64,000 nt of DNA, taken from positions 1 through 64,000 of the forward strand of contig NZ_NHOT01000015.1 in NCBI RefSeq assembly GCF_002197755.1, written 5' to 3'. Both the position numbers and the translations under genes were made by a program. Each line of letters starts with the position of its first letter. Position 1 is the stretch's first letter. The notes under the pieces are model-generated. The model was not told the origin of the DNA, did not search any database, and saw nothing but the letters and a program-made list of their open reading frames with translations. The DNA comes from Pedobacter sp. AJM (GTDB lineage: Bacteria > Bacteroidota > Bacteroidia > Sphingobacteriales > Sphingobacteriaceae). Below are positions 16,248 to 25,083 of this stretch, piece after piece.

Positions 16248-19124
16248 ATGAGCTTAAATATCCATTACAAGGAAGATTTTCAAAATCGTCATATTGCACC
16301 TAATGAGGCAGATACAGCCGAAATGTTGCAAACTGTTGGCGTAAATTCTATTGATGAGCTGATTGAACAAACTGTTCCGGCAACGATTAGGTTAAAACAG
16401 CCTTTAAATTTGCCTGCAGCAAAGTCAGAAACGGAATATCTGGGTGCTTTAAAACAAACTTCATTACTAAACAAGGTTTTTAAAAGCTTTATCGGTCAGG
16501 GTTATTATGATACGATTACGCCAGGTGTAATTTTACGCAACGTTTTTGAAAATCCAGGATGGTATACACAATATACGCCCTATCAGGCAGAAATTGCACA
16601 AGGTCGTTTGCAGGCCCTGTTAAATTTCCAAACGATGGTGATTGATTTAACCGGAATGGAAATTGCCAATGCCTCACTTTTAGATGAAGGTACAGCTGCG
16701 GCTGAGGCGATGTTTATGCAATACAGTACACGTAAAAATCAGGCGGCTAAGAAATTCTTCGTTTCTGAATTACTTTTTGCGCAAACCATTGATATTTTAA
16801 AAACCCGTGCCAACCCTTACGGTATTGAATTGGTTATTGGCAGTCATCTGGATTTTGTAGCTACTGAAGATTTCTTCGGCGCAATTGTGCAGTATCCGGC
16901 AGGTAATGGTGAAGTTTTTGATTACAAAGATTTTGCATCAGCACTGCATAATCAAAATATTAAATTAACGGTTGCAGCTGATATTTTAAGCTTAACCTTA
17001 TTAACGCCTCCGGGAGAATGGGGTGCTGATATTGTGGTCGGTACAACACAGCGTTTCGGTATTCCGATGGGTTTTGGTGGACCGCATGCGGCATTTTTCG
17101 CAACCAAAGAAGAATACAAGCGTTCAATCCCAGGCCGGATCATTGGTGTAACCATTGATAGCCACGGTGATTATGCTTTAAGGATGGCTTTGCAAACCCG
17201 CGAACAACACATCCGTAGAGACAAAGCAACTTCTAACATTTGTACCGCACAGGCATTATTAGCCATTATGGCTGGCTTTTATGCCGCTTACCATGGTCCG
17301 GAAGGTTTAAAAGCCATTGCAGAACGTACACATGGTTTGGCCGTTAGCTTGGCTTCAACATTAAAGGGCTTAGGTTTTGAACAATTAAATTCCGCTTATT
17401 TCGATACGATTCGTTTTGATTTAGGCGACTTAAAAGGTGGCATTCAATCTGGTTGTATCGATAACGAGATCAACTTAAATTATGATGGAAACATCGCTAC
17501 CATTTCAGTTGATGAAACGACTACTTTTGAAGATGTGGTTTTAATGGCTAAAATCTTTGCTAAAGTTAAAGCCGTAGCGGCTGATCAGGTGGAAGTGGTT
17601 GAAAAAGTGGAAACGGTTATTCCTTCAGCTTTGCAGCGTACTTCGGCTTATCTAACGCACCGGATTTTCAACTCTTATCATTCAGAGCATGAAATGTTGC
17701 GTTATATCAAATCATTAGAAGCAAAAGATTTATCGCTTTGCCACTCCATGATTGCTTTGGGTAGCTGTACCATGAAATTGAATGCAACAGCAGAAATGAT
17801 TCCGGTAACCTGGTCTCACTTCGGTCGTATTCATCCATTTGCACCGGCTGATCAGGTGTTGGGTTATTATTCCGTTTTTAACGAACTGGATAAATGGTTG
17901 AGTGAAATTACGGGTTTTGCAGCCATGAGTTTACAGCCAAATGCTGGTGCTCAGGGAGAGTATGCAGGTTTGATGGTCATTCGTGCTTATCACCATGATC
18001 GTGGAGATTTCCACCGTAATGTGGCTTTAATTCCTGCTTCTGCACACGGTACTAATCCAGCTTCTGCGGCAATGGCCGATATGAAAATTGTAGTGGTTAA
18101 ATCTCTTGAAAATGGAAACATTGATGTGGAAGATTTAAAGGCGAAAGCTGAATTGCACAAGGATAACCTTTCGTGTCTGATGGTTACTTATCCATCAACT
18201 CACGGTGTATTTGAAGAAAGCATTATTGAAATCTGCGAAACCATCCATGCCAACGGCGGACAGGTTTACATGGATGGTGCAAATATGAATGCACAGGTTG
18301 GTTTAACCAGTCCGGCTAATATTGGTGCCGATGTTTGCCACTTGAATTTACACAAAACTTTCTGTATCCCTCACGGTGGCGGTGGTCCGGGTATGGGTCC
18401 AATCGGTGTGGCAAAACATTTGGTTCCTTATCTTCCGGGGCATGCTGTGGTTGATATTGATAAAGGAAAATCAATTTCTGCAGTATCATCGGCACCATGG
18501 GGCTCAGCTTCAATCCTGATTATCTCTCATGCTTATATTGCCATGATGGGATCAGAAGGCTTAACCAATGCTACGAAATACGCAATCTTAAACGCAAACT
18601 ACATGAAAGCGCGTTTAGAGCAGCATTATCCGGTACTTTATTCAGGTGCTCAGGGACGTTGTGCACACGAGATGATTTTGGATTGCCGTTCATTCAAAGC
18701 TTTTGGAATTGAAGTAACCGATATTGCGAAACGTTTAATGGATTATGGTTTCCACGCACCAACCGTATCTTTCCCGGTTGCTGGAACCTTAATGGTGGAG
18801 CCTACTGAATCTGAACCTAAACATGAGTTAGACCGTTTTTGTGATGCTTTAATTGCGATCAAAAAAGAAATCGATCAGGTGGAAAACTTAACTTTTGATA
18901 AGGTTGATAACCCGTTGAAAAATGCACCGCATACGGTTGCTGTGATTACGGCGAATGAATGGGAACATGCTTACAGCCGTCAAACCGCTGCATTTCCATT
19001 GCCTTACGTGTTAGAGCGCAAGTTCTGGCCATCAGTTGGCCGCGTGAATGATAGCCATGGCGACCGCTCATTAATTTGTGCCTGTCCGCCGGTAGAGAGT
19101 TATCTGGAAGAAATCGTTCCTTAA
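16248..19124 (+). CDS. gcvP: Glycine dehydrogenase (decarboxylating), P protein
   Basis: PLP enzyme of the glycine cleavage system. It decarboxylates glycine and transfers the aminomethyl group to the lipoyl arm of H protein. The 958 residues are the full-length single-chain (P1-P2 fused) form. The PLP lysine is Lys703 in LNLHKTFCIPHGGGGPGMGP. Other family motifs are FIGQGYYDTITPGVI near the start, LLDEGTAAAEAM, and ALGSCTMKLNATAEM opening the second half. The start at 16248 (MSLNIHYKEDF) fits the family N-terminus and sits below a -7 box. GcvT and GcvH are not in the window. Confidence 0.98.
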   Translation: MSLNIHYKEDFQNRHIAPNEADTAEMLQTVGVNSIDELIEQTVPATIRLKQPLNLPAAKSETEYLGALKQTSLLNKVFKSFIGQGYYDTITPGVILRNVFENPGWYTQYTPYQAEIAQGRLQALLNFQTMVIDLTGMEIANASLLDEGTAAAEAMFMQYSTRKNQAAKKFFVSELLFAQTIDILKTRANPYGIELVIGSHLDFVATEDFFGAIVQYPAGNGEVFDYKDFASALHNQNIKLTVAADILSLTLLTPPGEWGADIVVGTTQRFGIPMGFGGPHAAFFATKEEYKRSIPGRIIGVTIDSHGDYALRMALQTREQHIRRDKATSNICTAQALLAIMAGFYAAYHGPEGLKAIAERTHGLAVSLASTLKGLGFEQLNSAYFDTIRFDLGDLKGGIQSGCIDNEINLNYDGNIATISVDETTTFEDVVLMAKIFAKVKAVAADQVEVVEKVETVIPSALQRTSAYLTHRIFNSYHSEHEMLRYIKSLEAKDLSLCHSMIALGSCTMKLNATAEMIPVTWSHFGRIHPFAPADQVLGYYSVFNELDKWLSEITGFAAMSLQPNAGAQGEYAGLMVIRAYHHDRGDFHRNVALIPASAHGTNPASAAMADMKIVVVKSLENGNIDVEDLKAKAELHKDNLSCLMVTYPSTHGVFEESIIEICETIHANGGQVYMDGANMNAQVGLTSPANIGADVCHLNLHKTFCIPHGGGGPGMGPIGVAKHLVPYLPGHAVVDIDKGKSISAVSSAPWGSASILIISHAYIAMMGSEGLTNATKYAILNANYMKARLEQHYPVLYSGAQGRCAHEMILDCRSFKAFGIEVTDIAKRLMDYGFHAPTVSFPVAGTLMVEPTESEPKHELDRFCDALIAIKKEIDQVENLTFDKVDNPLKNAPHTVAVITANEWEHAYSRQTAAFPLPYVLERKFWPSVGRVNDSHGDRSLICACPPVESYLEEIVP

Positions 19125-19224
19125 AAAGGTTGAGGGTATAATGTCGGAAGGTTTAAGGTTTTTCCTTTCTAAAGCCTAATTCTTCCTGGCAAAAAGTACG
19201 AAGCAATCTTCATTAAATAAATTT

Positions 19225-19273
19225 ATCTGCAAGTTTTGTGAAATCATTTTCACCAAGCTTGCAGATTTTTTTT
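19225..19273 (+). terminator. Intrinsic terminator after gcvP
   Basis: ATCTGCAAG and CTTGCAGAT form the outer stem, with an inner GTGAAA/TTTCAC stem, followed by a run of eight T residues. Confidence 0.8.
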
Positions 19274-19292
19274 GCTGCTACTCCTGTAAGGT

Positions 19293-19664
19293 TCAATTAT
19301 TCGAATTAAAAGCTCCGAAATGCCATAATATCCCCGATGGATCGTGAAGAAAACATTCACTTCCCCAGTCTTCATTTCGGATGGAACTTAATTTTACATT
19401 TTCATATTTAGCTGGTAAATCTAATGCTGTGAGGTCATTATAAAATTGGTTTACATCTGCAACTTCCATAAAGATCATAGTGTTATCAACCCAATCTTTT
19501 ACGTAAGCATTTTGCAAATAAAAAGCCAGGTCACCCATTTTAAAAACAGACATCCCATCGCCTAAAGCAGTTTCCTCAAATCCTAAATCCTTATAAAAAT
19601 TTCTGGATGTTCCGAAATCTTTTGCGCCAATAAAAGGGCGCATTGATTTTACCTGTTTATTCAT
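19293..19664 (-). CDS. VOC-superfamily (glyoxalase/bleomycin resistance-like) protein
   Basis: A 123-residue protein with paired beta-alpha-beta-beta-beta modules of the vicinal oxygen chelate fold: AKDFGTSRNFYKDLGFEETAL at the start and FLHDPSGILWHFG at the end with the typical DPSG turn. Residues such as the late histidine and nearby acidic residues could bind a metal, but the substrate cannot be inferred. It is convergent with gcvP and probably transcribed alone. Whether it is an enzyme or a drug-binding protein is open. Confidence 0.8.
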   Translation of the reverse strand: MNKQVKSMRPFIGAKDFGTSRNFYKDLGFEETALGDGMSVFKMGDLAFYLQNAYVKDWVDNTMIFMEVADVNQFYNDLTALDLPAKYENVKLSSIRNEDWGSECFLHDPSGILWHFGAFNSNN

Positions 19665-19780
19665 TTGGTCAATTTTAAATTAAAAACATTGTTATTTCCT
19701 GCAATGCAGTATCAATTATATTAATATCAATTGTAACCCAAGATTAAGAAATATCGTCTGATACCGCAAATAAAATCAAA

Positions 19781-20854
19781 ATGAAAAAAATTCTTACGTT
19801 ATTCATATTAACAGCCATTACTTTTAGCTTTAGTCAGGCACAAACTTTTGAATCTAAAGTAGATGGTTTACTTAACCAAATCTTTAAAGATAAAAACGGA
19901 CCCGGCGGTGTATTTTTGGTCGCCAGAAATGGCAAATCCGTATACCAAAAAGCTTTCGGTAATGCCAATATTGAATTAGGTGTTAAAATGCAAACTCAAA
20001 ACGTATTTCAGCTGGGATCAATGACCAAACAATTTACGGCCATAGCCATTTTAATGTTGGTTGAACAAGGGAAAATAGATTTGCAAAAACCCATTTCAGC
20101 GTATATTCCAGATTACCCTATGGGCGATCAGATTACAGTTCATCATTTGCTTACCCACACTTCGGGTATAAAGGATTTTACTAAAATGAAATCCCTCAAT
20201 CAGATTGCACAACAAAATTTATCTCCAAAACAGATGGTCGATTTTTTTAAAAATGAGTCTGTGGATTTTAATCCAGGAGAAAAGTTTGAATATAATAATT
20301 CTGGTTATGTAATTCTCGGATATCTCATTGAACTGGTTTCTGGCGATACCTATGATAATTACCTCAATAAAAATATCTTCAAAAAAATTGGTATGAAGCA
20401 TTCCCGTTATGCATCTGATGTGGCGATTATAAAAGACCGTGCTTATGGTTATCAGCAGAAAACATCGGGCTACGTGAATAAAACCGCTATTAGTTTTAGT
20501 ATTCCATTTTCATCTGGTGCCTTAATGTCTACGGTTGATGATATGTTGCGCTGGCAAAATGCCTTAAACAGCCGGTTAATCCTTAAATCTGAAACCATCA
20601 AAAAAGCATTTTCGAAATATAAATTAAATAGTGGCGAAACATTTAATTATGGATACGGATGGCATTTAAAAGATATTAATGGCGTAGCTACCAGAGAACA
20701 TGGAGGCAGTATTTTTGGATTTAAAACAATGGGGGTATATATTCCCGAACAGGATATTTATGTGCTCGGGTTAAGCAATTGTGATTGTAATTCGCCCACA
20801 CAAGTGGTTAAAGATATTGCTACACTAGCATTAAATACATTCGGGAAAAATTAA
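19781..20854 (+). CDS. Secreted class C beta-lactamase-fold serine hydrolase
   Basis: A 357-residue exported enzyme of the beta-lactamase/DD-peptidase (MEROPS S12) family. The signal peptide ends near SQAQ (residue 21). The three active-site motifs are all present: SMTK at 80-83 (nucleophile Ser80, general base Lys83), YNN at 171-173, and HGG at 307-309. The last motif is HGG as in esterases and D-aminopeptidases of the family rather than KTG. Function could be peptidoglycan-related or an esterase, and it should not be assumed to confer beta-lactam resistance. It is monocistronic. Confidence 0.87.
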   Translation: MKKILTLFILTAITFSFSQAQTFESKVDGLLNQIFKDKNGPGGVFLVARNGKSVYQKAFGNANIELGVKMQTQNVFQLGSMTKQFTAIAILMLVEQGKIDLQKPISAYIPDYPMGDQITVHHLLTHTSGIKDFTKMKSLNQIAQQNLSPKQMVDFFKNESVDFNPGEKFEYNNSGYVILGYLIELVSGDTYDNYLNKNIFKKIGMKHSRYASDVAIIKDRAYGYQQKTSGYVNKTAISFSIPFSSGALMSTVDDMLRWQNALNSRLILKSETIKKAFSKYKLNSGETFNYGYGWHLKDINGVATREHGGSIFGFKTMGVYIPEQDIYVLGLSNCDCNSPTQVVKDIATLALNTFGKN

Positions 20855-20968
20855 TTTCAATTGCATTAAACTACTGCAATAATCTGATGTCCATAGAATG
20901 ATTTTAAATAAATCTATTACATTTGAAAAAGTTAACATAGGTCAATAATAAAGGATAAGCCTTCATTA

Positions 20969-20976
20969 TATCTTTG
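20969..20976 (+). promoter_or_regulatory. Candidate -7 element (TATCTTTG) before the YceI gene
   Basis: Matches TAnnTTTG, 24 bp before the ATG. No clear TTTG at -33. Confidence 0.45.
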
Positions 20977-21000
20977 TATCACAATTAAAAAAAACCAAAC

Positions 21001-21588
21001 ATGAAATTAAAAATCTCTTCAATCTTTTTGTTAGTGGCAGTAGTATCATTGTCAGCTTTTAAAAGCCCTGTTAAACCAGTAGCTTATACCGTTGATCCGG
21101 CAAAATCTACCATTACGTGGGTAGGTAAAAAGGTAACTGGTTCTCATAACGGAACAATCGCTTTACAATCAGGAACTTTAAATGTTGATGGTAAAAAAGT
21201 AACCGGCGGAACTTTCACCATTGATATGAACTCCATCAAAGATGCCGATGGTAGCGCTAAATTAGAAGGCCACTTGAAAGCCGATGATTTCTTCGGAACT
21301 GCAAAATTCCCAACTTCAACTTTCGTCATTACTAAAGTGGCTGGTTCTGGTGCTGCATTAACGGTTACAGGTAACTTAACAATCAAAGGAATTACTAAAC
21401 CAGTAACTTTTCCTGCAACTGTAGCTGTAAATGCTGATGGAACAGTTTCAGCTTTAGCTGGTAAAATTTTAGTTGACAGAACTAAATATGATATCCGTTA
21501 CGGTTCTAAATCATTTTTCGACAGCATCGGCGATAAAGCAATTGATGATAACTTCGAAATCGGTGTGAAATTAGTAGCTAAAAAATAA
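21001..21588 (+). CDS. YceI-family periplasmic lipocalin-like protein
   Basis: A 195-residue exported protein with a signal peptide of about 20 residues and a complete YceI beta-barrel: YTVDPAKSTITWVGKKVTGSHNG at the front, GTFTIDMNSIKDADGS, DDFFGTAKFPTSTFVITKV, LTIKGITKPVTFP and the final FEIGVKLVAKK. Family members bind isoprenoid chains in a hydrophobic pocket, and related proteins carry polyprenyl lipids. That is of interest given the carotenoid genes in the window, but no direct link is visible. Its -7 box lies 24 bp upstream and a strong terminator follows. Confidence 0.93.
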   Translation: MKLKISSIFLLVAVVSLSAFKSPVKPVAYTVDPAKSTITWVGKKVTGSHNGTIALQSGTLNVDGKKVTGGTFTIDMNSIKDADGSAKLEGHLKADDFFGTAKFPTSTFVITKVAGSGAALTVTGNLTIKGITKPVTFPATVAVNADGTVSALAGKILVDRTKYDIRYGSKSFFDSIGDKAIDDNFEIGVKLVAKK

Positions 21589-21620
21589 TTTCGAAGCCTT
21601 CCTCAAAAAGGATAGTTTGT

Positions 21621-21654
21621 AAAAAAGATCGCGGCATTTGTCGGGATCTTTTTT
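21621..21654. terminator. Bidirectional terminator between the YceI and MBL genes
   Basis: AAAAAAGATC pairs with GATCTTTTTT around an inner GGC/GTC region. The A and T runs on both sides suit both convergent genes. Confidence 0.8.
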
Positions 21655-21725
21655 AGTTTTCAGCTGATCGTTTTTTGCTTTGGGCTTTGGTCTTTAAGCT
21701 TTGGTTCCGCTTTCGGGTATAAATT

Positions 21726-22493
21726 CTATCTTATCCTAAACCCTCCGTCGAGCGCTTCCACAAAACCGGTTGCCTGTTCTTTGCTGTGGTAAAATAAACA
21801 TTCCCAATTTTCGGCAGCAGCTCTTTTACCAAATGCTTTGCGTAGCTCCATTGCTTTTCTGCCATCGAAGTCATACTTGGCAATGAAATTTTTAATCAGT
21901 TCACCCGGTTCAGGCAAAACATCACCACCAAAAAATACCTTTTGATTTCCCTCCGTTAGTAAAAAAACCTGATGATTTGGGCAATGCGCCCCGGTAAGCT
22001 CATAGGCAATGGCTTCATCCAGGTTACCATCACCTTCTATAAATTTCAGTTGGGCATTGCGCTGAAGAAAATCAAAAATATCAGTATGGTAAGAACTGGA
22101 AGTACTGCTAAAAGCGGTTTCCCACTCTCCACGATTAATGACATATTCCGCATCTGGGAAACTCAATTCTGTTTTTCCATTTTCCTGTTGATGTACCATT
22201 CCTCCGGAGTGATCATAATGCAAATGCGACATTAAAACCTTGGTTACATCTGTCGGATCAAAGCCTGCATTCCGTATGTTTTTGTGTAAAATCAGTTCGC
22301 CATGGTCATCGCTAAAACCCAATCCGGTATCAAAAAGAACTAAATCATTGTTCAGTTCCACTAAAAAAGGCTGCACATTGATGAACAGTGAGGCTGGCCG
22401 GTCTTTAAAATTATGAACGGCAGCATCAAAAGGGATAAATTTTTTGGTAGCATCTACCGAATAGGTTCCTTCAAAAAGGGTGTGAACTTGCAA
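21726..22493 (-). CDS. MBL-fold metallo-hydrolase
   Basis: A 255-residue metallo-beta-lactamase-fold hydrolase. The HxHxDH zinc motif appears as HLHYDHSGG (about residues 90-98). Further ligands are in TGAHCPNHQVFLLT and VFFGGDVLPEP. NDLVLFDTGLGF and the C-terminal KYDFDGRKAMELRK resemble the quorum-quenching lactonase and related esterase branch, but the substrate is not decided by these features. No signal peptide is seen, so it is cytoplasmic. It is divergent from recJ. Confidence 0.88.
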   Translation of the reverse strand: MQVHTLFEGTYSVDATKKFIPFDAAVHNFKDRPASLFINVQPFLVELNNDLVLFDTGLGFSDDHGELILHKNIRNAGFDPTDVTKVLMSHLHYDHSGGMVHQQENGKTELSFPDAEYVINRGEWETAFSSTSSSYHTDIFDFLQRNAQLKFIEGDGNLDEAIAYELTGAHCPNHQVFLLTEGNQKVFFGGDVLPEPGELIKNFIAKYDFDGRKAMELRKAFGKRAAAENWECLFYHSKEQATGFVEALDGGFRIR

Positions 22494-22546
22494 GGTAATG
22501 GAGATTTAAATTAAAAAAGTATATTTACTGTTCGGAGACAAATATA

Positions 22547-24247
22547 ATGGAAAAAAGATGGGTGCTGACATCAAATTGTAATGATGACACGGTAAAGAAA
22601 ATAGCAGAACAACTTAATATAGACAGGTCATTAGCGCAAGTTTTAGTTCAGCGAAACATTTGTGATTTTGATCAGGCCAAATATTTTTTCAGACCGGAAC
22701 TGGCTCACCTTCACGATCCTTTCCTGATGAAAGATATGGATGTTGCCATTTGCAGGATTGAAAAGGCCTTTTCTACTCATGAGAAAATCCTTATTTACGG
22801 CGATTACGATGTAGATGGAACAACATCCGTAGCCCTGGCTTACAGCTTCTTTTCTCAGTTTACCGAAAATATTGAATATTATATTCCTGATCGTTACCTG
22901 GAGGGATATGGAATTTCTACCGCGGGGATTGACTATGCCCATGAAAATGGTTTTTCGCTCATCATTGCGCTGGATTGTGGGATTAAATCATTAGATAAAG
23001 TTGATTATGCGAACAGTTTGGGTATCAATTTTATCATTTGCGATCACCATTTACCCGGTGATGAAATCCCGGAAGCGGTTGCTGTTTTAGATCCGAAAAG
23101 AAGTGATTGTGCCTATCCTTTTAAAGAATTGGCCGGCTGCGGAATCGGTTTTAAACTTGCCCAGGCTTATGCGCAAAAGCATGATCTTCCTGCCGATACT
23201 TATCTCCGGTACCTGGATCTGGTCATGGTGAGTATTGCCGCAGACATTGTTCCGGTAATTGGAGAAAACAGGATACTGGCTTACTACGGATTAAAGAAAC
23301 TGAATACTAATCCATGTGAAGGTTTAAGGGCGCTGATGGAAGTATCTGGGAAAAAGGAAAATTATACTATTACTGATGTGGTATTTACTTTAGGACCCAG
23401 GATCAATGCTGCCGGAAGGATAGACCATGCCAAACATGCAGTAGCCATGCTGTTGTGTGAGGCAGACAGCAATTCGCTGGAGCAAAGCGAATCCATCAAC
23501 CTTAAAAATATAGAACGAAAAACGTACGATCAGGACATTACCCGTGAGGCACTTGACCTGATTGGGAGTAGCGATACATTGATTAACCGGAAAACCACGG
23601 TGGTATTTAATGAAAACTGGCATAAAGGTGTGATCGGAATTGTGGCTTCACGACTGACTGAAACGTATTATCGCCCCACTATTGTGCTAACCAAATCAAA
23701 TGGGCATGTAGCAGGTTCCTGCCGTTCGGTTGTGGGCTTTGATCTGTACGAAGCTTTGAGTGGATGTGCAGATCTTCTGGATCAGTTTGGAGGTCATAAG
23801 TTTGCTGCAGGTTTAACCATGCAGGCCCATAATGTTGATGCCTTTGCAGATAAATTTGAAGAAATTGTCTCGGCTTCCATTACCGATGAATTGCTTACCC
23901 CAATGCTTAAGATTGATGCTGAAATTGAGTTGGCTCAGATTGATGGCAAGTTCTTCAGGGTTTTGGCACAAATGGGCCCATTCGGACCAGAAAATATGGC
24001 ACCGGTTTTTGTTTCACATGGTGTTTATTTAGATCGAGCTGCAATGGCTGTCGGCGCAAATCATTTAAAAATTATCATAAAGCAACAAAATTCGCCTATT
24101 TTTGAATGCATTGCATTTGGACTGGCAGAATTTCAAAATCTTTTACAACCAAATATGCCGTTTTCTGTTTGTTATACCATAGAAGAAAATGTGTGGAGAG
24201 ATAAGAAACGTATGCAGCTTAATGTTAAAGGGATAAAAGTTAATTAA
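22547..24247 (+). CDS. recJ: Single-stranded-DNA-specific exonuclease RecJ
   Basis: 5'-3' ssDNA exonuclease of recombination and mismatch repair, in the DHH phosphoesterase superfamily. The 566 residues are typical. The DHH domain shows DYDVDGTTS with Asp86, Asp88 and Asp90, the namesake DHH at 166-168 in ICDHHLPGDE, and KELAGCGIGFKLAQA. The DHHA1 domain has the GSCRS and QFGGHKFAAGLTM motifs. The C-terminal OB-like domain (MGPFGPENMAPVF) is present. It is followed by a palindromic repeat and then lptB. Confidence 0.96.
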   Translation: MEKRWVLTSNCNDDTVKKIAEQLNIDRSLAQVLVQRNICDFDQAKYFFRPELAHLHDPFLMKDMDVAICRIEKAFSTHEKILIYGDYDVDGTTSVALAYSFFSQFTENIEYYIPDRYLEGYGISTAGIDYAHENGFSLIIALDCGIKSLDKVDYANSLGINFIICDHHLPGDEIPEAVAVLDPKRSDCAYPFKELAGCGIGFKLAQAYAQKHDLPADTYLRYLDLVMVSIAADIVPVIGENRILAYYGLKKLNTNPCEGLRALMEVSGKKENYTITDVVFTLGPRINAAGRIDHAKHAVAMLLCEADSNSLEQSESINLKNIERKTYDQDITREALDLIGSSDTLINRKTTVVFNENWHKGVIGIVASRLTETYYRPTIVLTKSNGHVAGSCRSVVGFDLYEALSGCADLLDQFGGHKFAAGLTMQAHNVDAFADKFEEIVSASITDELLTPMLKIDAEIELAQIDGKFFRVLAQMGPFGPENMAPVFVSHGVYLDRAAMAVGANHLKIIIKQQNSPIFECIAFGLAEFQNLLQPNMPFSVCYTIEENVWRDKKRMQLNVKGIKVN

Positions 24248-24259
24248 ACAAATAAAATC

Positions 24260-24322
24260 GTCATGCTGAACTTGATTCAGCACCTCCATTAAAAAGATCC
24301 TGAAATAAATTCAGGATGACGA
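24260..24322 (+). repeat. Palindromic intergenic repeat
   Basis: TCGTCATGCTGAA (24260-24272) and TTCAGGATGACGA (24310-24322) are inverted copies with one mismatch. Each has a small inner hairpin (TGCTGAA/TTCAGCA and CCTGAA/TTCAGG). The copy reaches a possible upstream ATG of lptB at 24316, which is therefore an unlikely start. Confidence 0.75.
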
Positions 24323-24333
24323 GCAAGGAAAAT

Positions 24334-25074
24334 ATGATATTAAGAGCCGAAAATCTGGTTAAAAAATATAAACAGCGAACCGTTGTAAATGATGTTTCGT
24401 TTAGTGTAAGTCAGGGAGAAATTGTAGGCTTATTAGGGCCAAATGGGGCAGGTAAAACCACCTCATTTTACATGATTGTGGGGTTGATTAAACCAAATGA
24501 AGGGCGGATTTTTTTAGAGGAAGAAGATATTACGCAGGATGCCATGTACCGAAGAGCGCAAAAAGGTATTGGTTATTTAGCTCAGGAAGCATCGGTATTC
24601 AGAAAGCTTACGGTTGAAGATAATATTCTGGCTATTCTGGAAATGAGTAACCTGTCTAAGGAAGAACAAAAGGATAAGCTGGAAGAGTTGATTAATGAAT
24701 TCAGTTTGCATAAAGTACGCAAAAACCGCGGTGATTTATTATCAGGCGGAGAGCGCAGAAGAACAGAAATTGCCCGTGCGCTGGCAGCAAATCCCAGCTT
24801 TATTCTGCTGGATGAACCTTTCGCTGGTGTAGACCCCATTGCGGTAGAAGAAATCCAGAGCATTGTGGCGAAACTTAAACATAAAAATATCGGTATTTTA
24901 ATTACCGATCATAATGTGCAGGAAACACTTTCCATTACTGATCGGGCATATTTACTTTTCGAAGGTAAAATTCTTGAACAAGGTGTGCCGGAAGTGCTGG
25001 CAGAGAATGAAATGGTGCGAAAAGTATATCTGGGTTCAAACTTTGTACTGAAGCGTAAAAAATTCGACATATAA
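24334..25074 (+). CDS. lptB: LPS export ABC transporter ATP-binding protein LptB
   Basis: Cytoplasmic ATPase that powers LPS extraction from the inner membrane with LptF/G and LptC. The 246-residue form begins MILRAENLVKKYKQRTVVNDV. The Walker A motif GPNGAGKTT has Lys41; QEASVFRKLTVEDN is the characteristic Q-loop region; LSGGERRRTEIARAL is the signature; ILLDEPFAGVDPIA is Walker B; ITDHNVQETL holds the switch histidine. The start at 24334 is chosen since the earlier ATG at 24316 is inside a repeat element. It is 9 bp upstream of the GH3 gene and probably co-transcribed. Confidence 0.95.
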   Translation: MILRAENLVKKYKQRTVVNDVSFSVSQGEIVGLLGPNGAGKTTSFYMIVGLIKPNEGRIFLEEEDITQDAMYRRAQKGIGYLAQEASVFRKLTVEDNILAILEMSNLSKEEQKDKLEELINEFSLHKVRKNRGDLLSGGERRRTEIARALAANPSFILLDEPFAGVDPIAVEEIQSIVAKLKHKNIGILITDHNVQETLSITDRAYLLFEGKILEQGVPEVLAENEMVRKVYLGSNFVLKRKKFDI

Positions 25075-25083
25075 TTACAAGGC

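Noticed and set aside
19781..20854. Beta-lactam resistance gene
   Set aside because: The fold matches class C, but the third motif is HGG rather than KTG, as in esterases and peptidases, so resistance should not be claimed.
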